A stretch of 64,000 bases of DNA, from contig JAQTXC010000001.1 of assembly GCA_028689015.1 (NCBI GenBank), positions 79,758 through 143,757 of the forward strand. Direction: 5' to 3'. Positions 39,665 to 49,466 of this stretch are shown here, piece after piece (position 1 is the stretch's first letter; each line of letters opens with the position of its first letter). The position numbers were made by a program, and so were the translations under genes. Source of the DNA: Dechloromonas sp. GTDB lineage: Bacteria; Pseudomonadota; Gammaproteobacteria; Burkholderiales; Rhodocyclaceae. The notes under the pieces are model-generated. The model ran no database searches, was not told the DNA's origin, and was given only the letters and a program-made list of their open reading frames with translations.

Positions 39665-39976
39665 ATGGGTAAGCCGATGAAAATTCGCGCCTCCGCAAAG
39701 GATGGCGTTACTGAAGTTAAGGTGTTGATCAGCCACGACATGGAAACTGGTCAACGCAAGGATGCCAACGGTGCTGTGATTCCGGCGCTGTTCATTACTG
39801 AAATGTCCGCTACGCACAATGGCAAGACGGTCTTGTCCGGTGAATTCGGTACGGCCATTTCCAAGAACCCCTACCTGGCCTTCAAGTTCAAGGGCGGCGC
39901 AGCGGGTGACAAGGTGGCTGTTAGCTGGAAAGACAACAAGGGCGATAGCCGTACCGACGAAGTCGCGATCGGTTGA
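39665..39976 (+). CDS. soxZ: Thiosulfate oxidation carrier complex protein SoxZ
   Basis: MKIRASAKDGVTEVKVLISHDMETGQRKDANGAVIPALFITEMSATHNGKTVLSGEFGTAISKNPYLAFKFKG. Confidence 0.97.
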   Translation: MGKPMKIRASAKDGVTEVKVLISHDMETGQRKDANGAVIPALFITEMSATHNGKTVLSGEFGTAISKNPYLAFKFKGGAAGDKVAVSWKDNKGDSRTDEVAIG

Positions 39977-40092
39977 GTCGTTCTCAAGCAGGCTGGTGCG
40001 GCCCTCGTCGCGCGCTGGCCTGTTTGTTGTTCTGGCGTGAGGTTGTCATCAAGAAGCAACTCGCAGCCAACCAATCCCATGGAGGAGTGTTT

Positions 40093-40905
40093 ATGCCAAT
40101 CCCGCAGAAACTCAAAACGCTTGTTCTGGCCACTGTGGTCGGAATGACCCCGCTGGCAGCAACTGCTGCCGACAGTGCAATTGATGCCATCAATGCTTAT
40201 CGCGAATTGCTCGCTGACGGCAACCCATCCGAACTCGTGGCGGCCCAGGGCGAGGAGCTTTGGAAAACACCACGCGGTCCCAAAAATGCAACACTTGAAC
40301 AATGTGATCTGGGGCTCGGTCCGGGCGTCGTCAAAGGTGCATCTGCTCAGTTGCCGCGTTATTTCAAGGATACCGGTCGGGTTCAGGACCTCGAAACCCG
40401 TCTGATGACTTGCCTGCAGACCTTGCAGGGCGTCGATACCAAAGAACTCAACAAGGCACGCTTTGGCAAAGGCTTGATGGAAGAAATGGAGTCCTTGGTC
40501 GCCTACGTGGTGACCGAATCGAAGGGCCAGAAAATCAAGGTCGACATGCGTCACCCGGAAATGAAGAAGATGTATGCCCTCGGCAAGACGGCCTTCTTCT
40601 ATCGCGGTGGCAGCATGGATTTCTCCTGTGCGACCTGTCATGGCGAGAGTGGCAAGCGAATTCGTTTGCAGGAACTGCCCGATCTGCGCACGCATGAAGG
40701 TGCAGCCGCCGGTTGGGGTAGTTGGCCGGCTTACCGAGTGTCCAACGGTCAATTCTGGACCATGCAGCATCGTCTCAATGACTGCTATCGTCAGCAGCGT
40801 TTCCCTGAGCCGATTTACGGTTCCGACGTCACGATCGCCCTGTCGGTCTATCTGGCTGCCAATGGGAATGGCGGCACAGTGATGACCCCGGGTATCAAGC
40901 GCTAA
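40093..40905 (+). CDS. soxA: Sulfur oxidation c-type cytochrome SoxA (single CxxCH)
   Basis: Signal peptide; CATCHG heme motif; LRTHEGAAAGWGSWPAYRVSNGQFWTMQHRLNDCYRQQRFPEP. Confidence 0.95.
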   Translation: MPIPQKLKTLVLATVVGMTPLAATAADSAIDAINAYRELLADGNPSELVAAQGEELWKTPRGPKNATLEQCDLGLGPGVVKGASAQLPRYFKDTGRVQDLETRLMTCLQTLQGVDTKELNKARFGKGLMEEMESLVAYVVTESKGQKIKVDMRHPEMKKMYALGKTAFFYRGGSMDFSCATCHGESGKRIRLQELPDLRTHEGAAAGWGSWPAYRVSNGQFWTMQHRLNDCYRQQRFPEPIYGSDVTIALSVYLAANGNGGTVMTPGIKR

Positions 40906-40916
40906 GGAGAAACGAC

Positions 40917-41522
40917 ATGAAAAAAATGACTTTGATCGCCGCCTTGCTGGTGGCCATGCCGACAGCCTGGGCGGACGGTGATGCGCAATATGCCGATTTC
41001 AAGGCAATGATGGATAGTTCATTCCGGACCAAGGGGATTGTCGATAAGTACCGGATGTACCAGCTGGATTTCCAGAAGGCATGTTCCGGCGACAAACTGC
41101 CTGGCAAGAAAGTGCTGGCCGAGATTGAGGCAGCCCAGCTCAAGACCATTGTTTATCCGGCCGATGGCAAGTATTTCGGTGACTGGAAGCGTGGCGAGAA
41201 GATTGCCATCAGCGGCAAGGGCCTGACCTGGTCGGACAAGACGCCCCATGACAACGGGGGAGGCTGTTACAACTGTCACCAGTTGAGCCACCACGAAATT
41301 TCTTACGGCACGATTGGTCCCTCGTTGCTCGAATACGGTAAAGCACGCGGCAGTAGTGATGACGTCGTGAAATACACTTGGGGCAAGATCTACAACGCCA
41401 AAGCCTATAACGCGTGTAGCAACATGCCGCGTAACGGCGATGCCGATATTCTGACTGAGCAACAAATTAAAGATGTAATGGCTTACTTGTTTGACCCGCA
41501 ATCGCCGGTCAACAAAAAATGA
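40917..41522 (+). CDS. soxX: Sulfur oxidation c-type cytochrome SoxX
   Basis: GKGLTWSDKTPHDNGGGCYNCHQLSHHEISYGTIGPSLLEYGKARG; CYNCH heme motif. Confidence 0.95.
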   Translation: MKKMTLIAALLVAMPTAWADGDAQYADFKAMMDSSFRTKGIVDKYRMYQLDFQKACSGDKLPGKKVLAEIEAAQLKTIVYPADGKYFGDWKRGEKIAISGKGLTWSDKTPHDNGGGCYNCHQLSHHEISYGTIGPSLLEYGKARGSSDDVVKYTWGKIYNAKAYNACSNMPRNGDADILTEQQIKDVMAYLFDPQSPVNKK

Positions 41523-41580
41523 TCCTTGCGTGACTTTTCCCGGCGGGGTGACTCGTCGGGTATTTTTTTGGGATGAAGAA

Positions 41581-43302
41581 ATGAGCATGAATCGTCGTGA
41601 GTTCTTGCAGGTGATGGCTGTCGCCGCTGCCGGTGGCATGTCATTGCATAGCGAAATGGCGCTGGCCGAAAAAGGCGCCGCCAAGATGTATGATCTGCCC
41701 AAGTTTGGCAATGTCAGCCTGCTGCATATCACGGACTGTCATGCCCAATTACAGCCCATTTATTTCCGCGAACCGAGCGTCAACCTCGGCTTTGGTGACC
41801 AGTTCGGCAAGGTGCCGCACTTGGTTGGCGATAACTTGCTGAAGCATTTCGGCTTCAAGCCGAACAGCATTGAGGCGCACGCCTACACCTATTTGAATTT
41901 CGAAAAAGCCGCCGAGACCTACGGCAAGGTCGGTGGCTTTGCGCATCTCGCCACGCTGGTCAAGCGGATGAAGGCCAATCGTCCCGGCGCCCTGCTGCTC
42001 GATGGTGGCGATACCTGGCAAGGCTCCGGCACGGCATTGTGGTCGAACGCACAGGATATGGTCGATGCCTGTAAGGCGCTCGGCGTGAATGTCATGACCC
42101 TGCACTGGGAGTCGACCTACGGCGAGGAGCGGGTCAAGGAAATCGAGGAAAAGGATTTTGCCGGCGTCGTCGATATTGTCGCCCAGAACGTCAAGACCAC
42201 CGATTTCGGTGATCCGGTGTTCAAACCTTTCGTCATGAAGAACATGAATGGCGTGCCGGTCGCCATTATCGGCCAGGCCTTTCCCTATACGCCGATTGCC
42301 AACCCGCGCTGGCAGACACCGAACTGGAGCTTCGGCATCCAGGAAGAAAACATGCAGAAGACCGTCGACGAAGCCCGTGCCAAGGGCGCGCAGGTCGTTG
42401 TCGTGTTGTCGCACAACGGCATGGACGTCGACTTGAAGATGGCCTCCCGGGTCAAGGGCATTGACGCCATTCTTGGCGGCCATACCCACGACGGCATGCC
42501 GGCGCCGGTCATCGTCAAGAATGCTGGCGGTCAGACGCTGGTGACCAATGCTGGCTCCAACGGCAAGTATCTGGGCGTGCTCGACTTCGACGTGAAGAAC
42601 GGCAAGATTGCCGGCTACCGCTACAAGTTGATGCCGGTTTTCGCCAACCTGCTACCGGCCGACCGGGACATGCAGGCGCTGATCGACAAGGCCCGGGCGC
42701 CGTATCTCGACAAGTTGAATGAGAAATTGGCGATCAGTGAAGGGACGCTCTATCGCCGGGGTAATTTCAACGGCACTTTCGATCAGGTCATTGTCGATGC
42801 GCTGATGAAGGTGAAAGATGCCGAGATCGCTTTCTCACCGGGTTTCCGCTGGGGGACCTCGTTGTTGCCGGGCCAGCCCATTCTGATGGAGCATGTGCTC
42901 GACCAGACCGCGATCACTTACCCCTGGACCACGGTCACCAACATGTCCGGCGAAATGATCAAGACCATCCTTGAGGACGTCTGCGACAACCTGTTCAATC
43001 CTGATCCTTACTACCAGCAAGGTGGCGACATGGTGCGGGTGGGCGGCTTGCAATACACCTGCGAGCCGATGGCCAAGATGGGTAGCCGGATTCAGAACAT
43101 GACCTTGCGCGGTCAACTGATCGATCCGAAGAAAATGTACAAGGTGGCGGGCTGGGCACCCGTGTCCGAAGAAGCCAAGAATTCAGGTGAGCCGATCTGG
43201 GATGTCGTGGCGCAGTATCTGCGGGATATCAAGACCGTCAAGCCAGTACAACTCAACATGCCCAAGCTGAAAGGCGCAGACAAGAATCCGGGGATCGCAT
43301 GA
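41581..43302 (+). CDS. soxB: Thiosulfohydrolase SoxB
   Basis: SLLHITDCHAQLQPIYFREPSVNLG, GALLLDGGDTWQGSGTALWS, VVVLSHNGMDVDLKMA...ILGGHTHDGMP. Start set at MSMNRREFLQ. Confidence 0.97.
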   Translation: MSMNRREFLQVMAVAAAGGMSLHSEMALAEKGAAKMYDLPKFGNVSLLHITDCHAQLQPIYFREPSVNLGFGDQFGKVPHLVGDNLLKHFGFKPNSIEAHAYTYLNFEKAAETYGKVGGFAHLATLVKRMKANRPGALLLDGGDTWQGSGTALWSNAQDMVDACKALGVNVMTLHWESTYGEERVKEIEEKDFAGVVDIVAQNVKTTDFGDPVFKPFVMKNMNGVPVAIIGQAFPYTPIANPRWQTPNWSFGIQEENMQKTVDEARAKGAQVVVVLSHNGMDVDLKMASRVKGIDAILGGHTHDGMPAPVIVKNAGGQTLVTNAGSNGKYLGVLDFDVKNGKIAGYRYKLMPVFANLLPADRDMQALIDKARAPYLDKLNEKLAISEGTLYRRGNFNGTFDQVIVDALMKVKDAEIAFSPGFRWGTSLLPGQPILMEHVLDQTAITYPWTTVTNMSGEMIKTILEDVCDNLFNPDPYYQQGGDMVRVGGLQYTCEPMAKMGSRIQNMTLRGQLIDPKKMYKVAGWAPVSEEAKNSGEPIWDVVAQYLRDIKTVKPVQLNMPKLKGADKNPGIA

Positions 43303-43913
43303 TGACCAAACTCAAATATGCGCTGGCTGGTGTGGCCCTGAGCTTTTCGCTGGCCAGCTTTGCCGCGGACTGGGCGCCGGGTACGACGACCTGGAGTGGT
43401 TTGCCAGATATCAAGGTCACTAAATTGGCCCTCTATCTGACACCGAAGCAGGCTTTCGACATGAAAAAGGCGAATCCAAAGGGGGTCGCCTTGTTCGATG
43501 TGCGGACACGGGCCGAGGCCATGTATGTTGGCATGGCGACTGATGCCGATGCCTTGGTGCCGTTTGTCGAGCATCCTGAATTGATGAGCGACTGGGATGA
43601 ACGGCGGACGATGTACAAACTCGATCCGAACCAGGATTTTGTCCCGGAACTTGAACGTCGCTTGGCCGAGATGGGGCTGAACAAAAATGCCCAGATCATC
43701 CTGCTTTGCCGTTCCGGCGACCGTAGCTCCAAGGCGGCGGATCGCTTGCAAACCGCAGGGTATACCCAGGTTTTTAGTGTGGCGGAAGGCTTTGAAGGCG
43801 ATCGGGCCAGCGATGGGCCCAAAAAAGGGCAGCGCGTGGTGAACGGCTGGAAGAATGCCGACTTGCCCTGGAGCTACAAGCTCGACAAAGCCAAGATGTA
43901 CTTTCCGCGTTAG
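43299..43913 (+). CDS. Periplasmic rhodanese-domain protein
   Basis: Signal peptide; GVALFDVRTRAEAMYVG; active-site loop LLCRSGDRSSKAADRLQTAGY; overlaps soxB by 4 bp. Confidence 0.9.
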   Translation: MMTKLKYALAGVALSFSLASFAADWAPGTTTWSGLPDIKVTKLALYLTPKQAFDMKKANPKGVALFDVRTRAEAMYVGMATDADALVPFVEHPELMSDWDERRTMYKLDPNQDFVPELERRLAEMGLNKNAQIILLCRSGDRSSKAADRLQTAGYTQVFSVAEGFEGDRASDGPKKGQRVVNGWKNADLPWSYKLDKAKMYFPR

Positions 43914-43946
43914 GACCTTAGGGAAAAACCCTGTTTCTTGCGGTCG

Positions 43947-43972
43947 ACCCTGCGTAAGCAGGGTTTTTTTTG
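43947..43972 (+). terminator. Rho-independent terminator of the sox operon
   Basis: ACCCTGC-GTAA-GCAGGGT followed by TTTTTTT. Confidence 0.85.
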
Positions 43973-44087
43973 AACTTTAAAATAAGCAATCGATTATTTT
44001 TCGGCATGGCTGCATGCGGGTACCTGACCGGAGGTGGTGAGGTGACAAAAGATGATGAGCAGCCAGTCGTTCGCTGAGATAGAGGTA

Positions 44088-45155
44088 CTACGGTTGGAGC
44101 GCTGCCTTGCGCTCTGGCCGGTCGATGAGTGCATCGGCCAGGCCGCCGCCGGCCCACATGCCGATCAAGGCCACCCAGGCGGTCAAGGCAAAGACCGAGG
44201 CGCCCGAAACGCCCGCACCCACCGCACAGCCCCCGGCCAGCATGCCGCCAAAGCCCATGAACAGGGCGCCAGCGATATAGCGCCGCATGCTCAAGCCATC
44301 CTTGAAGCCTTCCAGCTTGAGCTCCTTTCCCCACAGTGCAGCCAGGAAAGAACCTAGTACGACCCCTGGAACCAGGCCGATATCGAAATCCCAGGGCTGG
44401 CCAGGCGGGGACAGGACCAGCATCAGAATGTCGGCAGAGGGGCCGGTAAAGCTGAGGCTCTGCACGGGCATGACGTCAAAAGTCTGGCTGCCGACCTGAA
44501 AGGTGGCGAGCCAGGCCAGGGCAACCATCAAACCCACCCCCATCCCGCCCAAGTATTCGCGGCGGCTCAGGGCCGCCTGGCGGCCAAAATAAAGCGCTGC
44601 CACTAGCCAGAGCAGGCCAAAGGTCAGTCCGCCGCCATGACCGAGATGGGTCACTGTCAAGAGATCACGCGTGCTGCCGTCGATGGTGTGCCAACTGGAT
44701 ATCCATGTTCGCAGGGGCGACAGGATGCCGCTCAGCGATGCTTGCGCCGTCACGGCGAAGATCAGTCCGGTGAGCAAGGCACGCAGGTTGCCATTGGCGG
44801 CGAGGACCAGCATGCGCGACGAGCAGCCGCGGGCCAGGATCATGCCAATGCCGAAGCAGAGCCCGCCGACCAAGGCTCCGGACAGACTACCCGTGGCGGA
44901 CAATTGTCGGGCTTGCGAAACATCCAGCCAGTCCAGGGTGATGAATAACTGCGTGGCGATGACCGCACTCGAAAAGGCATACAGCCAAATGGCCAGCTTG
45001 CTGGTGCCCTGGCGGCTCCAGAACTCGACCACGGCTGAACGCAGGCAAAAGCGTGATCGTTGGGCGAAGAGACCAAACAGCAGGCCAATACAGAGTCCGG
45101 CCAGGGTGATGCTGGTCTTTTCGCCCAGCCATTCAATCAGTTGTGCAAGCGTCAT
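44088..45155 (-). CDS. YeeE/YedE family membrane protein (putative sulfur-compound/thiosulfate transporter)
   Basis: GLCIGLLFGLFAQRSRFCLRSAVVEF; GGLCFGIGMILARGCSSRMLVLAANGNLRALLTGLIFAVTAQA; MGFGGMLAGGCAVGAGVSG. Confidence 0.88.
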   Translation of the reverse strand: MTLAQLIEWLGEKTSITLAGLCIGLLFGLFAQRSRFCLRSAVVEFWSRQGTSKLAIWLYAFSSAVIATQLFITLDWLDVSQARQLSATGSLSGALVGGLCFGIGMILARGCSSRMLVLAANGNLRALLTGLIFAVTAQASLSGILSPLRTWISSWHTIDGSTRDLLTVTHLGHGGGLTFGLLWLVAALYFGRQAALSRREYLGGMGVGLMVALAWLATFQVGSQTFDVMPVQSLSFTGPSADILMLVLSPPGQPWDFDIGLVPGVVLGSFLAALWGKELKLEGFKDGLSMRRYIAGALFMGFGGMLAGGCAVGAGVSGASVFALTAWVALIGMWAGGGLADALIDRPERKAALQP

Positions 45156-45206
45156 GGGTTTTTCCGCAAAAGCCCGGTTGACCGCGGGAAATCAGCGCCA
45201 GCCGGC

Positions 45207-46442
45207 CTAGAACAATTCAATATCGCCGTTGTCGGCTGCCGCGATGTCTTTACCGGTTTTGGCCGAGGAGTGGGACTTGATTTGGTCTGTTTTGAGATGC
45301 GAGTCGACGAGCAACTGAACCAGCCGCTCACTTCGCTGCCGGAAGCGGTTCAGTCCATTCTTTTCCGTCTCATCATGCTGCAAGCTGAGGAAGGCGTGGA
45401 GGTATTCGCCCACATTGGTGGTGCGCCGCGAAATGCGGTCGATCATCTGGGTCACGATATCTTCGAATTGCATGGCCATCACACCATCCTGGGTCATGCC
45501 GTGCATCCGTTCGGTGATCGCTGTGATGTTGGTCGAGTGCTGCCGTGCCTTGTCGGTCAGTTCAATCAGCTCGGCCCCTAATTCTTCCAGCGTGGTTTGC
45601 GAGCGTTCGGCAATGGTCATGTCGATGGTGGTGGCGTCATGAATGCGACCGCCGACGTCTTGCAGCGAATTCAGGATATCGGACAGGGCATTACGGATGT
45701 CGACATTGAACTCACCCGTACGGGCTGCCAGGTTGCGGACTTCGTCGGCGACCACGGCAAAGCCGCGCCCAGCCTCGCCGGCCCGAGCCGCCTCGATGGC
45801 AGCATTGAGCGCCAGCAGGTCGGTTTGCTTGGTGATGCCAGCGATGTCGTTGAGCGTGCCGGTGATACGTTTGACCTGGCTTTGCATCTCTTCAAAACTG
45901 ACAGCGATGCCCTGGCTGGTGCTCCGCAGGTGGCCCATTTTGCTGACGAACTCGCCGATCAGCGTATTGGTTTCATCGAAGAAGCGTTTGAGGCCCGCCT
46001 GTTCCTGCGCGTGCACATCGCCTGAGCCCGTCATTTCCAGCATTTCGTTGATCAGCGAGCGAAGGATCTGACGTTGGTCGGAGGATTCGGACTCCAAACC
46101 GGTCAGGCTGCCCGAGAGTTTGCTGACCGATTCTCGGATGATGGTCTGCGCTTCCTGCATTTCTTGCTCTAGCGAAGAGAACTGCAATTCAGCATGGTTC
46201 ATCGCTTCATCGGACAAGACCTGATATTCGGCCATGACAGTGTTGAGTTCCTCAACACGTTTGCGTTGCTCGTCTTTCCAGCGTTGCCGGCCTTGCAGCG
46301 AAAAGATGGCGGCTACGATCAAGAGTGCAGCAATGGCCATGAACCAGAAGGCCGGGATCGTGCTGCCCGACAGGGACCAGGCACCCAGGCTGACGCTGAG
46401 CAGGATGGCTGCACCGATCAGGAAGTCATCGATTCTTTTCAT
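45207..46442 (-). CDS. Methyl-accepting chemotaxis protein
   Basis: Two N-terminal TM segments; signalling core [44 protein letters not shown]. Confidence 0.92.
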   Translation of the reverse strand: MKRIDDFLIGAAILLSVSLGAWSLSGSTIPAFWFMAIAALLIVAAIFSLQGRQRWKDEQRKRVEELNTVMAEYQVLSDEAMNHAELQFSSLEQEMQEAQTIIRESVSKLSGSLTGLESESSDQRQILRSLINEMLEMTGSGDVHAQEQAGLKRFFDETNTLIGEFVSKMGHLRSTSQGIAVSFEEMQSQVKRITGTLNDIAGITKQTDLLALNAAIEAARAGEAGRGFAVVADEVRNLAARTGEFNVDIRNALSDILNSLQDVGGRIHDATTIDMTIAERSQTTLEELGAELIELTDKARQHSTNITAITERMHGMTQDGVMAMQFEDIVTQMIDRISRRTTNVGEYLHAFLSLQHDETEKNGLNRFRQRSERLVQLLVDSHLKTDQIKSHSSAKTGKDIAAADNGDIELF

Positions 46443-46507
46443 GGGAATTTCCGGAACGCGAGAAGTCTGCATTGTAAGGCCCTCGCGCCCGGATCGGTAG
46501 GTTCAAC

Positions 46508-47878
46508 TCAATTCATTGTCTTCAAGTGCTGGATGATTTCGCCCGCCATCGGCTGGGCATCACCGTACAGCATCCGGCAATTGTCGGTGTAAAACAGGGC
46601 ATTCTCGACACCCGAGTAGCCGGTGCCTTTACCTCGTTTGATGACGATGACGTTGTGCGCCTTGTCAGCATCGAGAATGGGCATGCCGTAGATTGGGCTG
46701 CTCTTGTCAGTCCGGGCGCTGGGATTGACCACATCGTTGGCGCCGATGACCAGGGCGACGTCGGTTTGGGAAAATTCGCCATTGATCTCGTCGAGGTCGA
46801 GAATCTTGTCGTACGGTACACCGGCTTCGGCCAGCAGGACGTTCATGTGGCCTGGCATGCGACCCGCTACCGGATGAATGGCGAATTTCACTTCGACGCC
46901 GGCTTCTTCAAGGATTTCAGTCATCTCCCAGACTTTGTGCTGGGCGTGCGCCACAGCCATGCCGTAGCCGGGCACGATGATGACCTTGCTGGCGTAACGC
47001 ATCAATGCTGCCGCATCCAGGGCGCTGAGTTCCTTCATCGTGCCGGTGATGGCTTCGCCCGGCCCGCTGGCGACCAGGGGCGTGAACAGGATGTTGGAGA
47101 TCGGCCGGTTCATCGCCTTGGCCATCAACTGGGTGAGCAGGGTGCCGGCGGCACCCACCACGATGCCGGCAATGATCAGCGCCGGGTTGCCAAGGACGTA
47201 ACCTTCGAAACCGACTGCCAGGCCGGTGAAGGCATTGAACAGCGAGATGACCACCGGCATGTCGGCACCACCAATGGGCAGGGTGACGATGAGGCCAAGC
47301 AGCAAGGCGACGGCGAAGAAGAAATAGATCAACTCAGGCTGGGCAGGGGCCATGATGATCATTGCCAGGCCAAGGCCGAGCGCATTGAGTGCCAGCACCA
47401 CGTTGACCGTATTTTGCGCTGGCAGGCGAATGGCTTTTTTTAACACGCCCTGCAATTTGGCCCAGGCAACGCAGGAGCCAGTAAAGGAAACGGCGCCAAT
47501 CAGTGCGCCGAGGACGGCGAGCGTCGTGGTGACGGTGCTGTGCGCATCGCCTTTGGCGAATTCGACCGCGGCAATGGCCGCTGCCGCACCGCCACCCATA
47601 CCGTTATAGATGGCGACCATTTGCGGCATGTCGGTCATTTTGACCTTCTGGCCGGAAATCCACGCAGCGGCGCCGCCAACAACGAGGGCCAGCGCCATCA
47701 GGCCGAGGTTTTGCAAACCGGGAATCAGGAAGGTGGCGGCGATGGCCAGCAACATGCCGTAGCCGGCAGTCACAATGCCGCGGCGGGCACTGGCCGGCGA
47801 GCTCATCCCCTTGAGACCGACGATGAAAAGAGCGGCGCCGGCAAACCAGGCGCCCTGAACGTAAATGGGCAGGGACAT
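46508..47878 (-). CDS. pntB: NAD(P) transhydrogenase subunit beta
   Basis: IVPGYGMAVAHAQHKVWEMTEILEEAGVEVKFAIHPVAGRMPGHMNVLLAEAGVPYD. Start set at MSLPIYVQGAW. Confidence 0.96.
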   Translation of the reverse strand: MSLPIYVQGAWFAGAALFIVGLKGMSSPASARRGIVTAGYGMLLAIAATFLIPGLQNLGLMALALVVGGAAAWISGQKVKMTDMPQMVAIYNGMGGGAAAAIAAVEFAKGDAHSTVTTTLAVLGALIGAVSFTGSCVAWAKLQGVLKKAIRLPAQNTVNVVLALNALGLGLAMIIMAPAQPELIYFFFAVALLLGLIVTLPIGGADMPVVISLFNAFTGLAVGFEGYVLGNPALIIAGIVVGAAGTLLTQLMAKAMNRPISNILFTPLVASGPGEAITGTMKELSALDAAALMRYASKVIIVPGYGMAVAHAQHKVWEMTEILEEAGVEVKFAIHPVAGRMPGHMNVLLAEAGVPYDKILDLDEINGEFSQTDVALVIGANDVVNPSARTDKSSPIYGMPILDADKAHNVIVIKRGKGTGYSGVENALFYTDNCRMLYGDAQPMAGEIIQHLKTMN

Positions 47879-47879
47879 G

Positions 47880-48161
47880 TCAGTCTTCCTTCTTTTTGAA
47901 CATGGCCAGCATGCGTTCGGTGACGACGTAGCCGCCTGCCGCGTTGGCGGCGCCGAGGGCGACAGCAAAGAAGCCGATGGCTTGCTGCAGCGGCGTATCC
48001 GCCTGGCCGAGCACGATCATGGCGCCGACCACGACGACGCCGTGGATGAAATTGGACCCCGACATCAGCGGGGTGTGCAAGATGACCGGCACCTTGGCGA
48101 TGATCTCGTAGCCGGTAAAGGCGGCGAGCATGAAAATATAGAGTGCGAGCAGGCCGTCCAT
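47880..48161 (-). CDS. pntAB: NAD(P) transhydrogenase subunit alpha, TM part
   Basis: YIFMLAAFTGYEIIAKVPVILHTPLMSGSNFIHGVVVVGAMIVLG. Confidence 0.95.
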   Translation of the reverse strand: MDGLLALYIFMLAAFTGYEIIAKVPVILHTPLMSGSNFIHGVVVVGAMIVLGQADTPLQQAIGFFAVALGAANAAGGYVVTERMLAMFKKKED

Positions 48162-49288
48162 CAGGCATCTCCCAAAATTTGTTTAACTGTGGCGTTGACC
48201 GTGGCACCGTTGTGACAAAGCGCTGTGCCGGCGATGACCTCATCGCTCCAATCCAGTTGCAACTGCCCCTCCTTGATGGCGGGTGAGAGGAAATTGTAAA
48301 GATTCTTGGCGTACAACTCAGAGGCGTGGGTGGGCATGCGCGACGGCAGATTGAGCGGACCGTGGATATGCACATCATTGGCGATGACATGCTCGCCTGG
48401 CTGGGTTAGCTCACAATTACCGCCGGATTCAGCCGCCATGTCGATGATGATGGCACCGTATTTCATGCGTCCGACCATGTCGCGGGTGATGATCTGCGGT
48501 GCCTTTTTGCCGGGGATAGCGGCCGTACAGATCACGACATCGGCAGCCGCGATGGCCTTGGTCAGCTTCTCGGCTTGCGCGGCTTTTTCATCGGCACTGA
48601 GCTCACGGGCATAGCCACCGCGACCATCAGCCGACACCCCGGTGTCTACAAATTTGGCGCCGAGCGATTCGATTTGCTCCTTGGCAGCAGCGCGCACATC
48701 GTAGGCCTCGACCATGGCGCCCAGGCGCTTGCAGGTGGCGATGGCTTGCAGGCCGGCGACGCCGGCACCGATGACCAGCACCCGGGCCGGACGAATGGTG
48801 CCAGCGGCCGTGGTCAGCATCGGGAAGAATTTGGTGCAGCGAGCGGCGGCAATCAGGCCACACTGGTAGCCGGCACAGGCGCCCTGGCTGGATAGCGCGT
48901 CCATGCTTTGCGCCCGGGAAATGCGCGGCAGCAATTCCAGCGCGAAGGCGGTGATTCTCCGGGCATTGAGTGCGGCGAGGCGTTCCTTGCTTTCGAAGGG
49001 CTTGAGCAGGCCGATCAAGACCGAGCCTTCCGGCATGGCCGCAATTTCCGCGGTCGACGGGGGGGCAACCCGCAAAATCAATTGCGCGGCGGCGTAGGCT
49101 TCCGGCAGACCGGGAACGAACTCTACCGCGCTGTAATCCGGATCGAGAAAATGGCTTTCAATACCGGCGCTCTGTTCCATACGGATGTGGGCGCCAAGGG
49201 CGATGAATTTTTTGGCGGTTTCAGGCGACAGCGCCGTCCGGCTTTCACCGTTGGTGCGTTCGCGTGCTATTGCCAGGGTCAGCGACAT
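48161..49288 (-). CDS. pntAA: NAD(P) transhydrogenase subunit alpha, soluble part
   Basis: RERTNGESRTALSPETAKKFIALGAHI; PARVLVIGAGVAGLQAIATCKRLGAMVEAYDVRAAAKEQIESLGAKF. Confidence 0.96.
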   Translation of the reverse strand: MSLTLAIARERTNGESRTALSPETAKKFIALGAHIRMEQSAGIESHFLDPDYSAVEFVPGLPEAYAAAQLILRVAPPSTAEIAAMPEGSVLIGLLKPFESKERLAALNARRITAFALELLPRISRAQSMDALSSQGACAGYQCGLIAAARCTKFFPMLTTAAGTIRPARVLVIGAGVAGLQAIATCKRLGAMVEAYDVRAAAKEQIESLGAKFVDTGVSADGRGGYARELSADEKAAQAEKLTKAIAAADVVICTAAIPGKKAPQIITRDMVGRMKYGAIIIDMAAESGGNCELTQPGEHVIANDVHIHGPLNLPSRMPTHASELYAKNLYNFLSPAIKEGQLQLDWSDEVIAGTALCHNGATVNATVKQILGDA

Positions 49289-49466
49289 GGCCGGCCTCCT
49301 ATAGATTGCTGCTGATATTAGAAATGGTTAATTTTGTGACCCAGTCGCCGGCCTTGGTGGTGCACTCTTGAGGTCATGGTGGGCTTACTTTTCCGAGTGC
49401 GAAGATAAGGGATTTCTGATTTTTCTGGCATCAGCATTGCTGACTGCAGTCGTCAGCAATTCCTTA

